Assembly: GCA_947579605.1 (NCBI GenBank)
Contig: OX388306.1
Coordinates: 1,984,001 to 2,048,000 of the forward strand
Direction of reading: 5' to 3'
From: Athripsodes cinereus
Taxonomy: Eukaryota; Arthropoda; Insecta; Trichoptera; Leptoceridae
Length of the DNA: 64,000 bases
Every line of letters starts with the position of its first letter. Position 1 is the first letter of the stretch. This document shows positions 21,090 through 31,180 of the stretch, piece by piece. Made by a program: the position numbers and the translations under genes. The notes under the pieces are model-generated. The model searched no databases, was not told the origin of the DNA, and saw nothing but the letters and a program-made list of their open reading frames with translations.

Positions 21090-21240
21090 TACTACTACTA
21101 CTACTATACCATCACGGCATATCCCACAAGTGGGGTAGCCAGCAGACCAGCTGCATATAAAACATGCAAGCTGTCTTCTCCGTGCCAATATAAAATTAAG
21201 ACATTCAGGATGGGTGGCAAACCTCATCGTATTTGTTGTC
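21090..21240 (-). repeat. RepA 3' half, minus orientation
   Basis: CTACTACTACTACTATACCA, GGCATATCCCACAAGTGGGG, GGATGGGTGGCAAACCTCAT is the reverse complement of the RepA 3' half including its (TAG)n tail. 5'-truncated. Confidence 0.85.
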
Positions 21241-21299
21241 TATTATATCTATTATACTGCTTGATTAACATCTGAAGGGCTCACGCCGTATGTTGATGT

Positions 21300-21375
21300 A
21301 AATAAATAAATAAATAAAAAGTCGAAAGACGTCTATCTCGTGAATAAATCGATTAGTAGAATAAAATATTATATA
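21300..21375 (+). repeat. HP retroposon 3' fragment
   Basis: GTCGAAAGACGTCTATCTCG then GATTAGTAGAATAAAAT matches the HP 3' end. It follows an (AAAT)n run at about 21298-21315. Confidence 0.5.
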
Positions 21376-21379
21376 TATA

Positions 21380-22005
21380 TTATTAACCTTATATAAAATA
21401 TCTTCTTCAGGCACTGTTTGTTATGTTGTCTTTTTTATATTATACCATTCATCATGATTAGCTTATTTTTATGACGTTGAGAAGATTTAGTTTTCACATA
21501 TATTAATTTAGTCTACTGACTTCTCTTATAGTAGGAAATCCCGAGATTGTGCAGAACGACAGAACAAAAAAGTATTACTTTTCATACAATACAATAATAT
21601 TGCATTAACAGATATTTTCTTAACAGCATCCAACAAGAATATCAAATGATTGTAATAATATAAGCATACCTAATACAACTTCGTATATGTATGTGTATAC
21701 TGTGTATAGAGAATGAGTAAAGCCTTCGTGAGAGATAATTGTGTTTATCCTGAGGCTGTATTAAAAGCAACTAAACTCATATAGCACGTTATGTTGTTAT
21801 TATCCATTAGTAATATTAGGTATATTAATGTTTCTATAGACGGCTTTGTTCGAATAAAGTTAATATTTGATATTTCAAATTTATAAAAAGGTTAATAAGA
21901 CTAGGTAATTGATGAAAAGCATATAAACTTATCGAGGAAGTCACGGGAATAATGTTAATTTGTCACTAATTTTTCTGTGTTTTGTTAAATGTGAATATAT
22001 AAAAT
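21380..22005. other. Unassigned A/T-rich sequence
   Basis: No gene or element recognised. Confidence 0.4.
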
Positions 22006-22009
22006 CAGA

Positions 22010-22175
22010 CCTATATGGCGTTCAGTTCTCTCAACCTACCCCACTTGGGACACGGCGTGAGAGTAAAGCGTGGTTAGATGGAAGAAATCACTTTATTAAA
22101 TTAAATAAATAAATAGGTAAATTGAAAAAAAAAAAATGATGTGCAAGATGAATAAAATAAATAAATTATGTGTAG
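22010..22175 (+). repeat. LINE 3' tail joined to (AATA)n-type 3' UTR piece
   Basis: ATATGGCGTTCAGTTCTCTC, CTACCCCACTTGGGACACGG, CGTGAGAGTAAAG is the sense LINE end. It runs straight into GTGGTTAGATGGAAGAAATC, the 3' UTR of a different LINE (15018, 23600), and ends in AATAAATAAATAG. Two retroelement ends are juxtaposed. Confidence 0.6.
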
Positions 22176-22194
22176 ATAATATTTAAAATAAATT

Positions 22195-22440
22195 ATGTGT
22201 AATATCTGAGACGAATGGTGCACGGAGACGTGGACGTCCGAGGATTAAATAGGGAGATCATTTAAATCAAATCTACAGGACGGTCACGTGTTGAGCACAT
22301 TGAACAGGAGAGCATGCATGAGGAATGGTATGACAGTGGCGGAAGCGAAAGATGTATGCAAGGATAGAAGGAAGTGGCGCTCGATCCTTTCTGCTTACCC
22401 CGCGAGGGAAGCGGCGTGATGGTATGTATGTAATATTTAA
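22195..22440 (+). pseudogene. LINE C-terminal tail
   Basis: The plus strand encodes RVLSTLNRRACMR-like, then MTVAEAKDVCKDRRKWRSIL then SAYPAREAA, followed by GCGGCGTGATGGTATGTATG. The VCKDR-x-WRS-x-LSAYP block is a recurrent C-terminus of this LINE group (compare 60375). Upstream sequence is frameshifted. Confidence 0.7.
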
Positions 22441-22444
22441 AATC

Positions 22445-23325
22445 ATCTTCAACTCAACGATTATTTATATTATGCTAATTTTTGTGGCTAGATGATGTCA
22501 ATCTTATGTTCAATATAGATTGGTATAGATAAATACATTAATTCACAAACTCCTTCTTTCTTTTCCCCTTTCAGGGCAGAAGGATGTCTTCTCCATTTCG
22601 ACAACTCTGTGCCAATTGAGTCAACTTTTTCTCATGACATTTCTAATGATTCGATATCACTGTCGAAGAGTGTAGTCAAAGCTGTGTTAATTACTTAATA
22701 GGTATTTGTGGATGAAATTACTTTCATTCGGTCAACTATCACATAACATTCTCAAAACACGATCCAGCAAAGAAAAATAACTATCTTTTAATTTTTTTGA
22801 CAAGTATACTATAATGTAGTTTAAACACTTGATTTGTAATTAAGAGAAAATGAGGAATTGAGTAAACAAACTAACAAATGATTTTATCAATTCAGCTATT
22901 TAGAAACAAAGATATTACAATGCTTGCACACGTATAAAAAGTTTTGTATTGGTTGTAAAAGGTATTGTTAAAATGATTTAATCATTCAAAAAAACATAGC
23001 ATTGAATCAAAGTCAGCAAGCAAAATGAACATTATAGTCAAAAGTGTTGAATTAATATTGCATGCGAAGTTGTGAAACTTTTAGTTTTGATTACAACTTT
23101 TTGAAATCGATCAATACGTGATTGTTTATGAATATTTCAAAGCTAACTTATTATCTTTTAGTTTGTCGTGGTAATAAATTACTGCACTATAGAGAAATAT
23201 GAGAAGACTAAACAAGGTAAAAAGTATCGGTAATAATTGGTTATTAGCAGTGTTATTCGTATTTTAAAATTATTATGTAACCGAAATTAATAAACAAATG
23301 TTTTTTCTACTATATTCTTTTTAAT
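22445..23325. other. Mostly unassigned
   Basis: 22555-22650 (CAGGGCAGAAGGATGTCTTC to GCCAATTGAGTCAAC) resembles the antisense Jockey/R1-like fragment at 13840-13920 and 43190-43300. The remainder is A/T-rich with no signal. Confidence 0.35.
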
Positions 23326-23329
23326 TGAC

Positions 23330-23446
23330 AGAGTCGTCTTTCGTCTTACTAGGACAATGATCTTCTTGTTTTTCCCCCTCCTTGAGATTATATTCGTATT
23401 TATTTTTGGAATTCTACTACCTTAACATCGACACAGTGAATTTATT
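23330..23446 (-). mobile_element. HP retroposon, non-hairpin copy, minus
   Basis: Read on the minus strand, it starts ATTCACTGTGTCGATG, continues GGTAGTAGAATTCC, has a unique middle with CTCAAGGAGGGGGAAAAAC, and ends with CATTGTCC, GTAAGACGAAAGACG and ATAGTAGAAAAAAC. Unlike the copies at 8147 and 11014, the middle is not an inverted copy of the 3' part. Confidence 0.65.
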
Positions 23447-23599
23447 TTTTAACCGTTTTGTTGGAAAGGAATCGAACTCATGTTTGGTTTAAGGAAGGTT
23501 TGTAGCATTATAGTGAAGATCATTGGATGCCAAATACATAATATTGTGAGACAAAGTAACTCGAAAATTCAATTGGCTCAGTTTCACTTTCAAAGTTTT

Positions 23600-23750
23600 C
23601 ACGTGGTTAGATGGAAGAAATAACTATATAGTGATAATCTCGCCACTGCATATCAACACATTTTTTTTCTTATGTTAACTGATTTGTTGATTATGTTATG
23701 TGAATGATGATGTGCAAGAAGAATAAATACATAAATAAATAATTAAATAT
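23600..23750 (+). repeat. LINE 3' UTR with (AATA)n tail
   Basis: ACGTGGTTAGATGGAAGAAA, ATCTCGCCACTGCATATC, GATGATGTGCAAGAAGAATA then AATACATAAATAAATAA is nearly identical to 15018-15165. No coding part is attached. Confidence 0.7.
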
Positions 23751-23814
23751 GGGACTTGTTTTAATCATGAAAAATTTTATACACTTTTAGGAAACAATAT
23801 ATTATTAACAAAGT

Positions 23815-23880
23815 GAAGTCCCCGGTAAAGAATAGATGTTCCACTCTTTTCTGGAAGTTTTCAAGTACATTCAGGATGGA
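23815..23880 (+). repeat. RepA fragments, 5' and internal
   Basis: CCCCGGTAAAGAATAGATGT, GGAAGTTTTCAAGT then ACATTCAGGATGGAT. These are RepA pieces with the middle deleted and of mixed orientation. Confidence 0.45.
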
Positions 23881-23889
23881 TACATACTA

Positions 23890-24130
23890 TATTATACTAT
23901 ACCCTCACGCCGCGTCCCAGGTTGGTTAGGCAAAGAGAACGGAACGCCATATACATAGATCTATCCCTACACACTTCCATTGTTTCCTCTACATTCATTC
24001 AGTTTCTCATACATGCATACCGACTTCTTTTACTCAATACGAAGTCATCCTTTAAAATTTGATCTACATCAAATCATCCATCATTATTACTCTGGCTTCT
24101 TCACGTACTTTGTATGTGCCAAAATTCATG
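23890..24130 (-). pseudogene. LINE 3' end and C-terminus, antisense
   Basis: ATACCCTCACGCCGCGTCCC then GCAAAGAGAACGGAACGCC is the antisense LINE tail. 24066-24128 duplicates 24432-24497 (CATCAAATCATCCATCATTA ... AAAATTCATGTC). It is cut at 24131 by RepA. Confidence 0.65.
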
Positions 24131-24393
24131 TCTACTACTACTACTATACTACTATACCATCACGGCATATCCCACAAGTGGGGTAGCCAGCAGATAAGCT
24201 GCACGTAAGAAACATGCAAACTGTCCTCTTCGTGCCAATATAAAATCAAGACATTCAGGATGGGTGGCAAGCCTCATCGCTGAATTTAAGATGTAAAATG
24301 TCTTACTTTTTTCGAACACCTGCCTTTTACAGGACACTCGAAAACTTACGCAGAAGAGTGGGAGACCAATTCTTTACCGGGTGCTCCACGGGA
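24131..24393 (-). repeat. RepA, full length, minus orientation
   Basis: It runs from the (TAG)n tail (CTACTACTACTATACTACTA) through CCACAAGTGGGGTAGCCAGC and AAATCAAGACATTCAGGATG to CCGGGTGCTCCACGGG. About 260 bp; with 12798-13045 this is the best consensus source. Its internal frame of 61 codons has no known motif and is shared only with other RepA copies. Confidence 0.9.
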
Positions 24394-24845
24394 TGCTCTT
24401 GAAACGGTCTCAGTACTATGAAAAGGCGCCAACATCAAATCATCCATCATTATTACTCTGGCATCTTCGGGTACTTTGTATGTGCCAAAATTCATGTCCT
24501 TCCTCACTATATCAATAAAGATGTCTCATGGTTAGCTACTACTATTTCTACTTTCGGTCTTGCCCTTCGCGATAAAGATAAGAAGGCCTGGGTGATTAAT
24601 CCAGTTTGCTCCTTGTTAGGTGATTTTTTAAGGAGTTGCTTTAGAATTAGATACACGTGTTCAAGCCACGTAGTTCTTGGACATCCACGCTTCCTTACAC
24701 CCCTTCTTTCAGATAGATAAATCCTATTCGTCATTTCCTTTCATCGTGTATTCGCTTCACATGCCCAAACCATCGTAACTTATTTACACACATCCTATCC
24801 ACAACTTACACTCCTCTCGCATCAGCTCATTCTCCTAATGGATAG
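24394..24845 (-). pseudogene. LINE C-terminus, antisense
   Basis: On the minus strand it encodes, in slipping frames, CDEWLRWFGHVKRIH-type residues, then IYLSERRGVRKRGCPRTTWL, EHVYLILKQLLKKSPNKEQT and GLITQAFLSLSRRARPKV. This is the ERM/YLSE/RGRPRTTWLDHV end of the LINE ORF2. It is a close relative of 10540-10985. Confidence 0.7.
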
Positions 24846-24849
24846 GTAG

Positions 24850-25267
24850 ATTATTCAGTAGATTGGTAAGTTTTATCTGCTCAATTGTTTTAGCAATGAA
24901 GAATATTGTCATTTTTGAGTTGGAGCTGTGATACATAGAGCAACTTATGAGTCTCCATTCTATGGTTTGATACATTTTTGCATGATTCACTGCATTCTAA
25001 ATTTATCAGAGCATTTTGTTACTTCTCTCTATTTCCAAGGTGATAAGTGTGGGTGATCTATATAGGTATATTTCAGTGGCGGAACTAAACTTTTATAATG
25101 GTCTTGCTTTTGGAATGTGATTCAATTTAATAAAATATAAAAGTCGCGGTTTTCAATGTTGGGACTTTTTTGCTCTTAGATTCATAGTAAAATATCTGAA
25201 GCTGTTGGATTCTGAGACCATTGTTCAGCTCTCAACCTTGTGAAAGTAGTGTAGGAATTCAGCGAAG
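24850..25267. other. Unassigned sequence
   Basis: No gene or repeat partner recognised. Confidence 0.4.
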
Positions 25268-25278
25268 TACACAAAAGT

Positions 25279-25429
25279 TATTCACTGAGTCGGTGTTTAG
25301 GTAGTAGAACTTCATAACTATTTTAAAAGATATTGATTTTGATTGACAATGACCTTGAAAGAAGAAAGACATCTTTCTCAATTAAATTCTAAATAGTGGA
25401 AGAAAAGGTTTGTTTTTTTTTTATTTCGT
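25279..25429 (+). mobile_element. HP retroposon, non-hairpin copy, plus
   Basis: It starts ATTCACTGAGTCGGTG after the initial TT, continues GGTAGTAGAACTTCATA, then TTGACAATGACCTTGAAAG, AAGAAAGACATCTTTCTC and AATAGTGGAAGAAAAGG with a poly(T) end. It is flanked by TACACAAAAGT (25268-25278) and TACACAAGAGT (25430-25440), an 11-bp direct repeat with one mismatch. It keeps the linear order that the hairpin copies have lost. Confidence 0.7.
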
Positions 25430-25796
25430 TACACAAGAGTGATATATTTTTGGTCTGTTTTTATTAGTTCATTTCCTAAAATCAATATTTCTTTTACCGA
25501 ATTATGGATATTTAAATAAATTTTATATATCGACTCTCCAGTTCCATAGTTTAAACATCCAAATGTTTAAACTATTGAACCGAACAAGGACAACGTACAA
25601 AGACAACGTCTTTAACAGTGCGATTATAATACAGTGAATTTCATTTTCTGATGTGCTTTTAAAACATTACAATAGAAAAGAATTTTGTTCAATAAAATAT
25701 TAATATCTAGTTCCCCATTCAGCACATGGATTAAGAGCTGGTATGAGGGGAACAATTAAAATAATAACAATATTTATTAATATACATGTACCTATC

Positions 25797-25866
25797 TACT
25801 AAAATTACAAAAATGGCGATTTCTCAAATACAAGATATTTCTACTTATTGAATCACGGAATTAAAC
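25797..25866 (+). repeat. Dispersed repeat, copy 2
   Basis: Matches 2106-2178 (AAATTACAAAAATGGCGATT). Confidence 0.5.
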
Positions 25867-25869
25867 AGT

Positions 25870-26740
25870 CGATATACACATTGTAAAATTTTGCAGTCAC
25901 GCGTTGTTGCTTTTTTGCCCACATGGAAAGCACGCCATTGATATATTTGAATATATAATATTATGTTTTTACATTTTAGACGATCACGGTTTTTAATATT
26001 TCATCTTTATATTCCATGTTTTAACATGGTAAAGGGTGCGTATAACAACATATATGATAAATGGTTTGTAATAAACGAATTTTAATATTACACATTTTTC
26101 GTGAATGAGCCAACAAAATAGTTCGTGATATGTTACTATTGATAGAAAAGTATTTACCTATGTGAAAATATCAGATATCTAATTAAAGTTTAAAGAATAT
26201 TATGATGCATAGACTATATAGGTACCATAAAAAGCCTTGGCAGTAATGAGAAAATCGGTGAGCTATTCTAGTATATAGAATAAGGCCTTTTAAATAAAAA
26301 GTTTTCTTCTATTTTTCTTAATGCAGGGCACCCGAAATCAAGTGAGCTATGATGGGTATAAGGTTTAAGGTAAAGTTCGAAAGAAACTATAAAGTTGTTA
26401 ATTTAAATAGAATGAAGAAACACCATTGTTAAGCTATTTAATGTCATAATGTTGAGATTTTTTGGACATAGGGAGAGAATAAATGCATGGTCCCTGTTCT
26501 AATATGGCACAATTTTATTATTATTTTGATAAAATCTAATATTTACCTACTTAGAATAATAAAAAATAATCAATGAGATTTTTACAAGATTTTTACAAGC
26601 TTTCGTTGGAAGGAAATGGATGTAGCAAGCCCACAACACAAATAGAAAAATGGATGTAGCAAACTAACAACACATGAACTAAATAGAAAAAAATTAAAGA
26701 GGCCTTTTAAAAGTTCTCGATCTCGATTGATAAATGTAAA
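25870..26740. other. Unassigned A/T-rich sequence
   Basis: The only structure is a short direct repeat near 26612-26690 (ATGGATGTAGCAA...AATAGAAAAA twice). Confidence 0.4.
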
Positions 26741-26749
26741 ATATATATT

Positions 26750-27003
26750 CTACCACTACTACTACACCATCACAGCATATCCGACAAGTGGGGTAGCCAG
26801 CAGACCAGCTGCATGTAATAAACATGCAAGCCGTCTTCTCTGTGACAATAAAAAAATTAGACCATCAGGATAGGTGGCAAACCTCATCACTGAATTTGTG
26901 ATGTCAAATGTCTTTATTTTTTCGAACACCTGCCTTTTTCAGGACACTCGAAAACTTACGGACATGAGTGAGAGACCAATTTTTTGCCGGGTGCTCCACG
27001 GCT
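26750..27003 (-). repeat. RepA, full length, minus orientation
   Basis: CTACCACTACTACTACACCA, CAAGTGGGGTAGCCAGCAGA, GTGGCAAACCTCATCACTGA, CCGGGTGCTCCACGGC. Complete, with about 10-15% visible differences from the copy at 24131. Confidence 0.85.
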
Positions 27004-27589
27004 AAAACAATTACATTCTAACGCAAAGCAATAAAATGCAATCGAAATCTAAAAACAAAAAAATTAAAACACTTTTTAATTAAACCTGATTTCTTTTAAA
27101 CGTAAAGTTTGTTTTTGAATAAATAAACATTCAAATTGTCGCTGTGGTAGCAGTAAAAACAAAACATTAATAATATATCACTTTAAAATATGGTTTTTAG
27201 AAAGAATTTCTCCTCTTCTGGTATCATAAAAATTTAAAACTAACAACATATTATGTATGTACCAAAACACCTACAGTATTAGGATATTCTGCCCTAAACT
27301 AGAGACACTGATAATAAATTAATATTTATATAGACAAGTCATCGAAAGCTGATCATTAAAAACAATAAGACACAAAAGCCTAACTCTCTAAAAGAATAAA
27401 CAAAATAAAACATTATTAACTATGTATTAAAATAAAATACTGCCTACTTTATAATGCAGCAACAAGTCTTAGAGATAGAGATGTTAAGTTTTCATTTAAG
27501 ATATTTCTAACTGACATCGAATTTTATCTATCGTGTAATGAAACTTCGATCCATTTTTTACATATTATTTTATTTTAACTATGAATACA

Positions 27590-27870
27590 GAATTTTTTCT
27601 ATAATCAATATGATGAAGATGAACCACCACCTCTATCCTCGAGAATAACCGGTTCTACAAAACTGATTTAGAAGCAAAAAACTTCAGTCTATTTCTACCG
27701 ATTGCAGATCTATTTTTCAAAATTTCCAAGGAGGCAGATTCTACATATTGGTTAGTACCTAATGTCAAGGTATTAATCTTACCAACTGTCAGATGCAAAC
27801 TTACTTCGTTCTACACTGTTGAGATGAAAAAACAGTTCGATCCAAAATATATGTGTAGGTATTTTCTTTT
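27590..27870 (+). pseudogene. Possible LINE ORF2 end
   Basis: The stretch GTCAGATGCAAACTTACTTC then GTTCTACACTGTTGAGATG parallels GCATGGAAATTCACTTCG and TTCTACATATTTGAAAT at 14757-14790, so it is probably the same ORF2 end. Frames are short. Confidence 0.35.
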
Positions 27871-27984
27871 TAAATATAGTTTGTTATTAAATTGCACAAA
27901 ATGTTTTTTAAATTACCGAAATAAATATTAATACAGAAATTTTAAAAAATTTTAAAAAGAAATTCAGCCTTTTGTAACGGAAAA

Positions 27985-28110
27985 TTTTTCGTTACTTACC
28001 GCTACCCGGGTTCGATTCCCGGCCAAGGTAGATTGAGGAATGACCTTTTTCAAACTGTCCTGGGTCTGGGTGTTACATGTATATGTGTTTAGTGCATTGT
28101 ATTTTTTTTT
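27985..28110 (+). repeat. SINE2-like fragment with intact B box
   Basis: CCGGGTTCGATTCCCGG forms a T-arm-like stem and contains the Pol III B box GGTTCGATTCC. It is followed by GGTAGATTGAGGAATGACC and a tail without similarity to SINE1. No A box lies at the right distance, so it is 5'-truncated. A tRNA gene is excluded because no acceptor, D or anticodon arms fold here. Confidence 0.5.
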
Positions 28111-28281
28111 TATATATAAAGATATATCTGGGTTTTGTTATAAACCCAAATACAACCTTATACACCTTTCACAGTAAGCTAAAATCTTGTGTCGTGAAAG
28201 GGGAGTTTGCCGGTACCTGGGATCGAACCACGGACCCCCTGTTCACGAGGCCGAGGCTCTACCTCCAGGCTACCGACGAAC
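28111..28281 (-). repeat. SINE1, minus orientation
   Basis: Read on the minus strand it has GTTCGTCGGTAGCCTGGAGG (A box TAGCCTGGAGG), then a GGTTCGATCCCAGG B box, then AACTCCCCTTTCACGACAC, and it ends AAAACCCAGATATATC with an A/T tail. It abuts the SINE2-like fragment. Confidence 0.85.
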
Positions 28282-28395
28282 TTGTATATATGTGTATCGT
28301 CGCGTTAGTTTCCATAATACAAGATTCATTTCTAAATTTGGGACTAGCTCGATCTGTGTGAATTGTCGTTACGTGTTACAGTTCCAGTGTTACTT

Positions 28396-29213
28396 GATAT
28401 CGGGAACTAATTATTTGATCGGCTATTAATCCATTCGTTCGGCAAGAAAAAATCAGCATTTAAGTCATTTGCGCAGCAAACAATGTTTTCATCGGCAATA
28501 AATAAAAAATAATCGCAACACTTGTTTTACAAACAAACTTGGTTATATCGGCAAATTAACAAATTTTAACAGCTTAATAAATAATCGCACAACAAAATAA
28601 TTAATTGACCAGCAGAATTGTTATTTGAGCAGCAGAATTATTATTCGAGCAGCAGAACTATTATTTGAGCAGAAGAATTATTATTTGACCGGCAGAAAAT
28701 ATTAGATAAACAATATTTTTCACACACCGATTTACCTTCGGATCCACATGAAGTTTTTGTGATTTCTTACCAAATTAATGATGACTACGAAAATAATGCC
28801 AGTTTCCGCTTTGCTATATTAACGAAATATCTAACTGAAATGTCGAAAAACGCTAGAACCGTTGCTAGATGCTACATATAAAATCACATAAAAAGATGCT
28901 ACATACAAAGATTTATTATTTGAACAAGATTAAAAATTTAGCTTTCACAAGTTTAATTAAAATTAGCTCACAGTTTGCTGCTCATTTATTTATTTTGCTG
29001 CACAAATAATCATTATGCTGGTCAAATAATAATTTTGCTGGTCGATTAAATTTAGAGTTTTACAATATCATATTATTTACAATACAAATATAATTTTCTC
29101 GCTGGGCATAAGTAGCATATCAAAATGATATTATATTTGTCGACAGAATACATTTTTCTGCTGAAAAATACTTCAATATTATGCTGATCGTTTAAATGAT
29201 AGCCCTTGATATC
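28396..29213. mobile_element. Element with inverted termini and opposed 20-bp arrays
   Basis: Both ends read inwards as GATATC, then a purine run, then CTA and ATTTGATCGGC-like sequence (28396 on the plus strand; 29213 on the minus strand). Inside, five tandem 20-bp units (AGCAGCAGAATTATTATTCG-like) occupy about 28608-28707. Four inverted 20-bp units (TTTGCTGGTC...-like) lie at 28974-29053. The ~270-bp centre is unique and non-coding. The subterminal arrays look like transposase-binding sites of a non-autonomous DNA element, but the superfamily is not recognised. Confidence 0.6.
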
Positions 29214-29750
29214 CACGTTCTGATAATACTTTATCGTGTGAAGTTTTGTATTACATATAAGTGACCTATTCGATGTTATTTAAATTGAACTGAATATACA
29301 TCCCTACTAAAGAAAGCTTTTCTATGAATATAATAAGCTCATAAAGCGTCTTATTATAGACGCGGTGATGATTATAACAATTAGTTGTTGAATAATTTAC
29401 TTTACATATTTAATGAGACTCATTTCTCTTCGTATTTATTACTATGTACAGCATAATATGTACTAACAACAAAGATATGCCCATCTTTCAATACATAAAC
29501 TTATATTACATTAATATAAAATATACAAAGTTGTTAAGATTTATTATTGTACAATATTATATTTTTCTTACTGCAATGCAGAATTTCACATGAAATTAAA
29601 AGAATTGTCTGACTATTTTTTGAAATATTAACACATTATCATCGCATTTCATTGTATCTGGAAGTATATTGTAAAGTCTCACATTAAGGCACAGAAAGCA
29701 ATGATACAAATTAGAGAGCCTGTGTTGTTTTACTGTATTTATCTATATTT
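29214..29750. other. Unassigned A/T-rich sequence
   Basis: Nothing recognised. Confidence 0.4.
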
Positions 29751-29754
29751 TCTT

Positions 29755-29909
29755 TAAAGTTTTTCTCATAAACCCAAATATAGCCTTATACACCTTTCAC
29801 AGTAATCGAAAAGCTTGTGTCGTGAAAGGGGAGTTTGCCGGCACCTGGGATCGAACCGCGAACCTCATGTTCATAAGGCCGAGACTCTACCTTCAGGCTA
29901 CCGACGAAA
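29755..29909 (-). repeat. SINE1, minus orientation
   Basis: TCATAAACCCAAATATAGCC, CACAGTAATCGAAAAGCTTG, GTGTCGTGAAAGGGGAGT, CACCTGGGATCGAACCGCG, GGCTACCGACGAA. A and B boxes are recognisable with minor changes. Confidence 0.85.
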
Positions 29910-30178
29910 TGTTAATTGACGAACATATGAAACAACTTTTTTCAGTCATCCAGGTCCATCTTCTAAGCAATGAACATAGAAAGCGTATCTACATATATAG
30001 TATATGATCCAGATGCTGGAACAAGCTTTTTCTAGGTTTGCGAGAGGAGACGAATGGAGAAGAAGCTGAAAACACCCCTTTGCTGAGAGCTTCGGGCGAT
30101 AGATACATAATATGGTACCCTTAAGGTCATGTTATGAGTAAACGGCGCATAACAAATTGTTCACATATAAAGTTTTAG

Positions 30179-30350
30179 TTCGTCGGTAGCCTGGAGGTAG
30201 AGTCTCGGCCTCGTGAACAAGGAGACCGTGGTTCGATACCAGGTGCCGGCAAACTCCTCTTTCACGACACAAGCTTTTAGTAGCTTACTGTGAAAGGTGT
30301 ATGAGGTTGTATTTGGGTTTATAACAAAAACCCAGATATATCATAAAAAA
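30179..30350 (+). repeat. SINE1, plus orientation
   Basis: TTCGTCGGTAGCCTGGAGG (A box), CCGTGGTTCGATACCAGG (B box exact GGTTCGATACC), CACGACACAAGCTTTTAG, GGGTTTATAACAAAAACCCA, then poly(A). About 170 bp, full length. It is Pol III-type in design and does not encode protein. Confidence 0.9.
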
Positions 30351-30870
30351 ATATTAATACTTACAACCTCGTAACAGCTTTTGTTTTATAGAGAGATGAG
30401 TACAATATCTCATCATGAGTATTTAAACATTTCATTTACAGTATAAATGCTAAGTCAATATACCTCTCTACCTACCTCGCAAGTGTGTAGATACAGTAAT
30501 AACAATATAGCATACTTTCTCCTTACAACCAAAAATATAATATGTTCCTATTGAACCTACTTATCCTGCGGGCGCGACGCATTCGTGCCCAACTAATCAA
30601 TATACACCCATCACCTGACTCACAATCCGATGTGATTCCTCGAGACAGATATCACAAACAATTTCATCAAAATTGCTCGTTTTTTAAGCGCAAATTTTGA
30701 ATTTGCGAACAAGTTGTAATCAGACTCTATTTCTTCATATTTTATTTTACTTTCTTTTTAAGGCTTTTCAACAGGTTTTTACAAATATAAATAAAGCATT
30801 CATACATATGAAAATCCCAATTATAGAAAAATTCATGCATTTACAAAAACATCTTGCCTACGTTACTAGT
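30351..30870. other. Unassigned A/T-rich sequence
   Basis: No gene or repeat recognised. Confidence 0.4.
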
Positions 30871-30877
30871 ATCTTCT

Positions 30878-31180
30878 TCTTCCTCGTGTAGTATATCATT
30901 GATCTGTTGCTTTGGAAGTTGTTCCCTCTTGTGACACCGAGTGACACTTTTTGGTGATCTTCCTCGTGAACGTGAACCAAGTGGTGTCTTCTTTGCAGCA
31001 ATGTGGGCGATCTTGTTTTCAGTCATCCTGTCTACGTGGTCTCTCTAGAATCGTTTCTACTTCCTACTCCATCTCATTATGTCCTCCGTGTCGCATATTC
31101 TTCTAATCTCAGAATTTCTCAGTAATGTGTTTGCTGCTATCCCACTCGAGCGAAATATATTGATGGTATGTGCGTATGTA
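30878..31180 (-). pseudogene. LINE ORF2 C-terminus
   Basis: On the minus strand, 31180-31060 encodes ANTLLRNSEIRRICDTEDIM, then a frame change, and 31030-30880 encodes DHVDRMTENKIAHIAAKKTP, LGSRSRGRSPKSVTR. This is the R-x-x-GHV-R/RGRP-type end of a LINE ORF2, from a different subfamily from the other tails here. Frameshifts separate the blocks. Confidence 0.65.

Noticed and set aside
28000..28035. Possible tRNA gene
   Set aside because: Only the T-arm and B box are present; no acceptor, D or anticodon arms can be folded around it.
28604..28710. CRISPR-like array of 20-bp repeats
   Set aside because: The units are head to tail without spacers and are mirrored by an inverted array. The genome is clearly eukaryotic.
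30179..30260. Possible tRNA gene from intact A and B boxes
   Set aside because: The sequence does not fold as a cloverleaf and is one of several copies of a ~170-bp SINE with poly(A).
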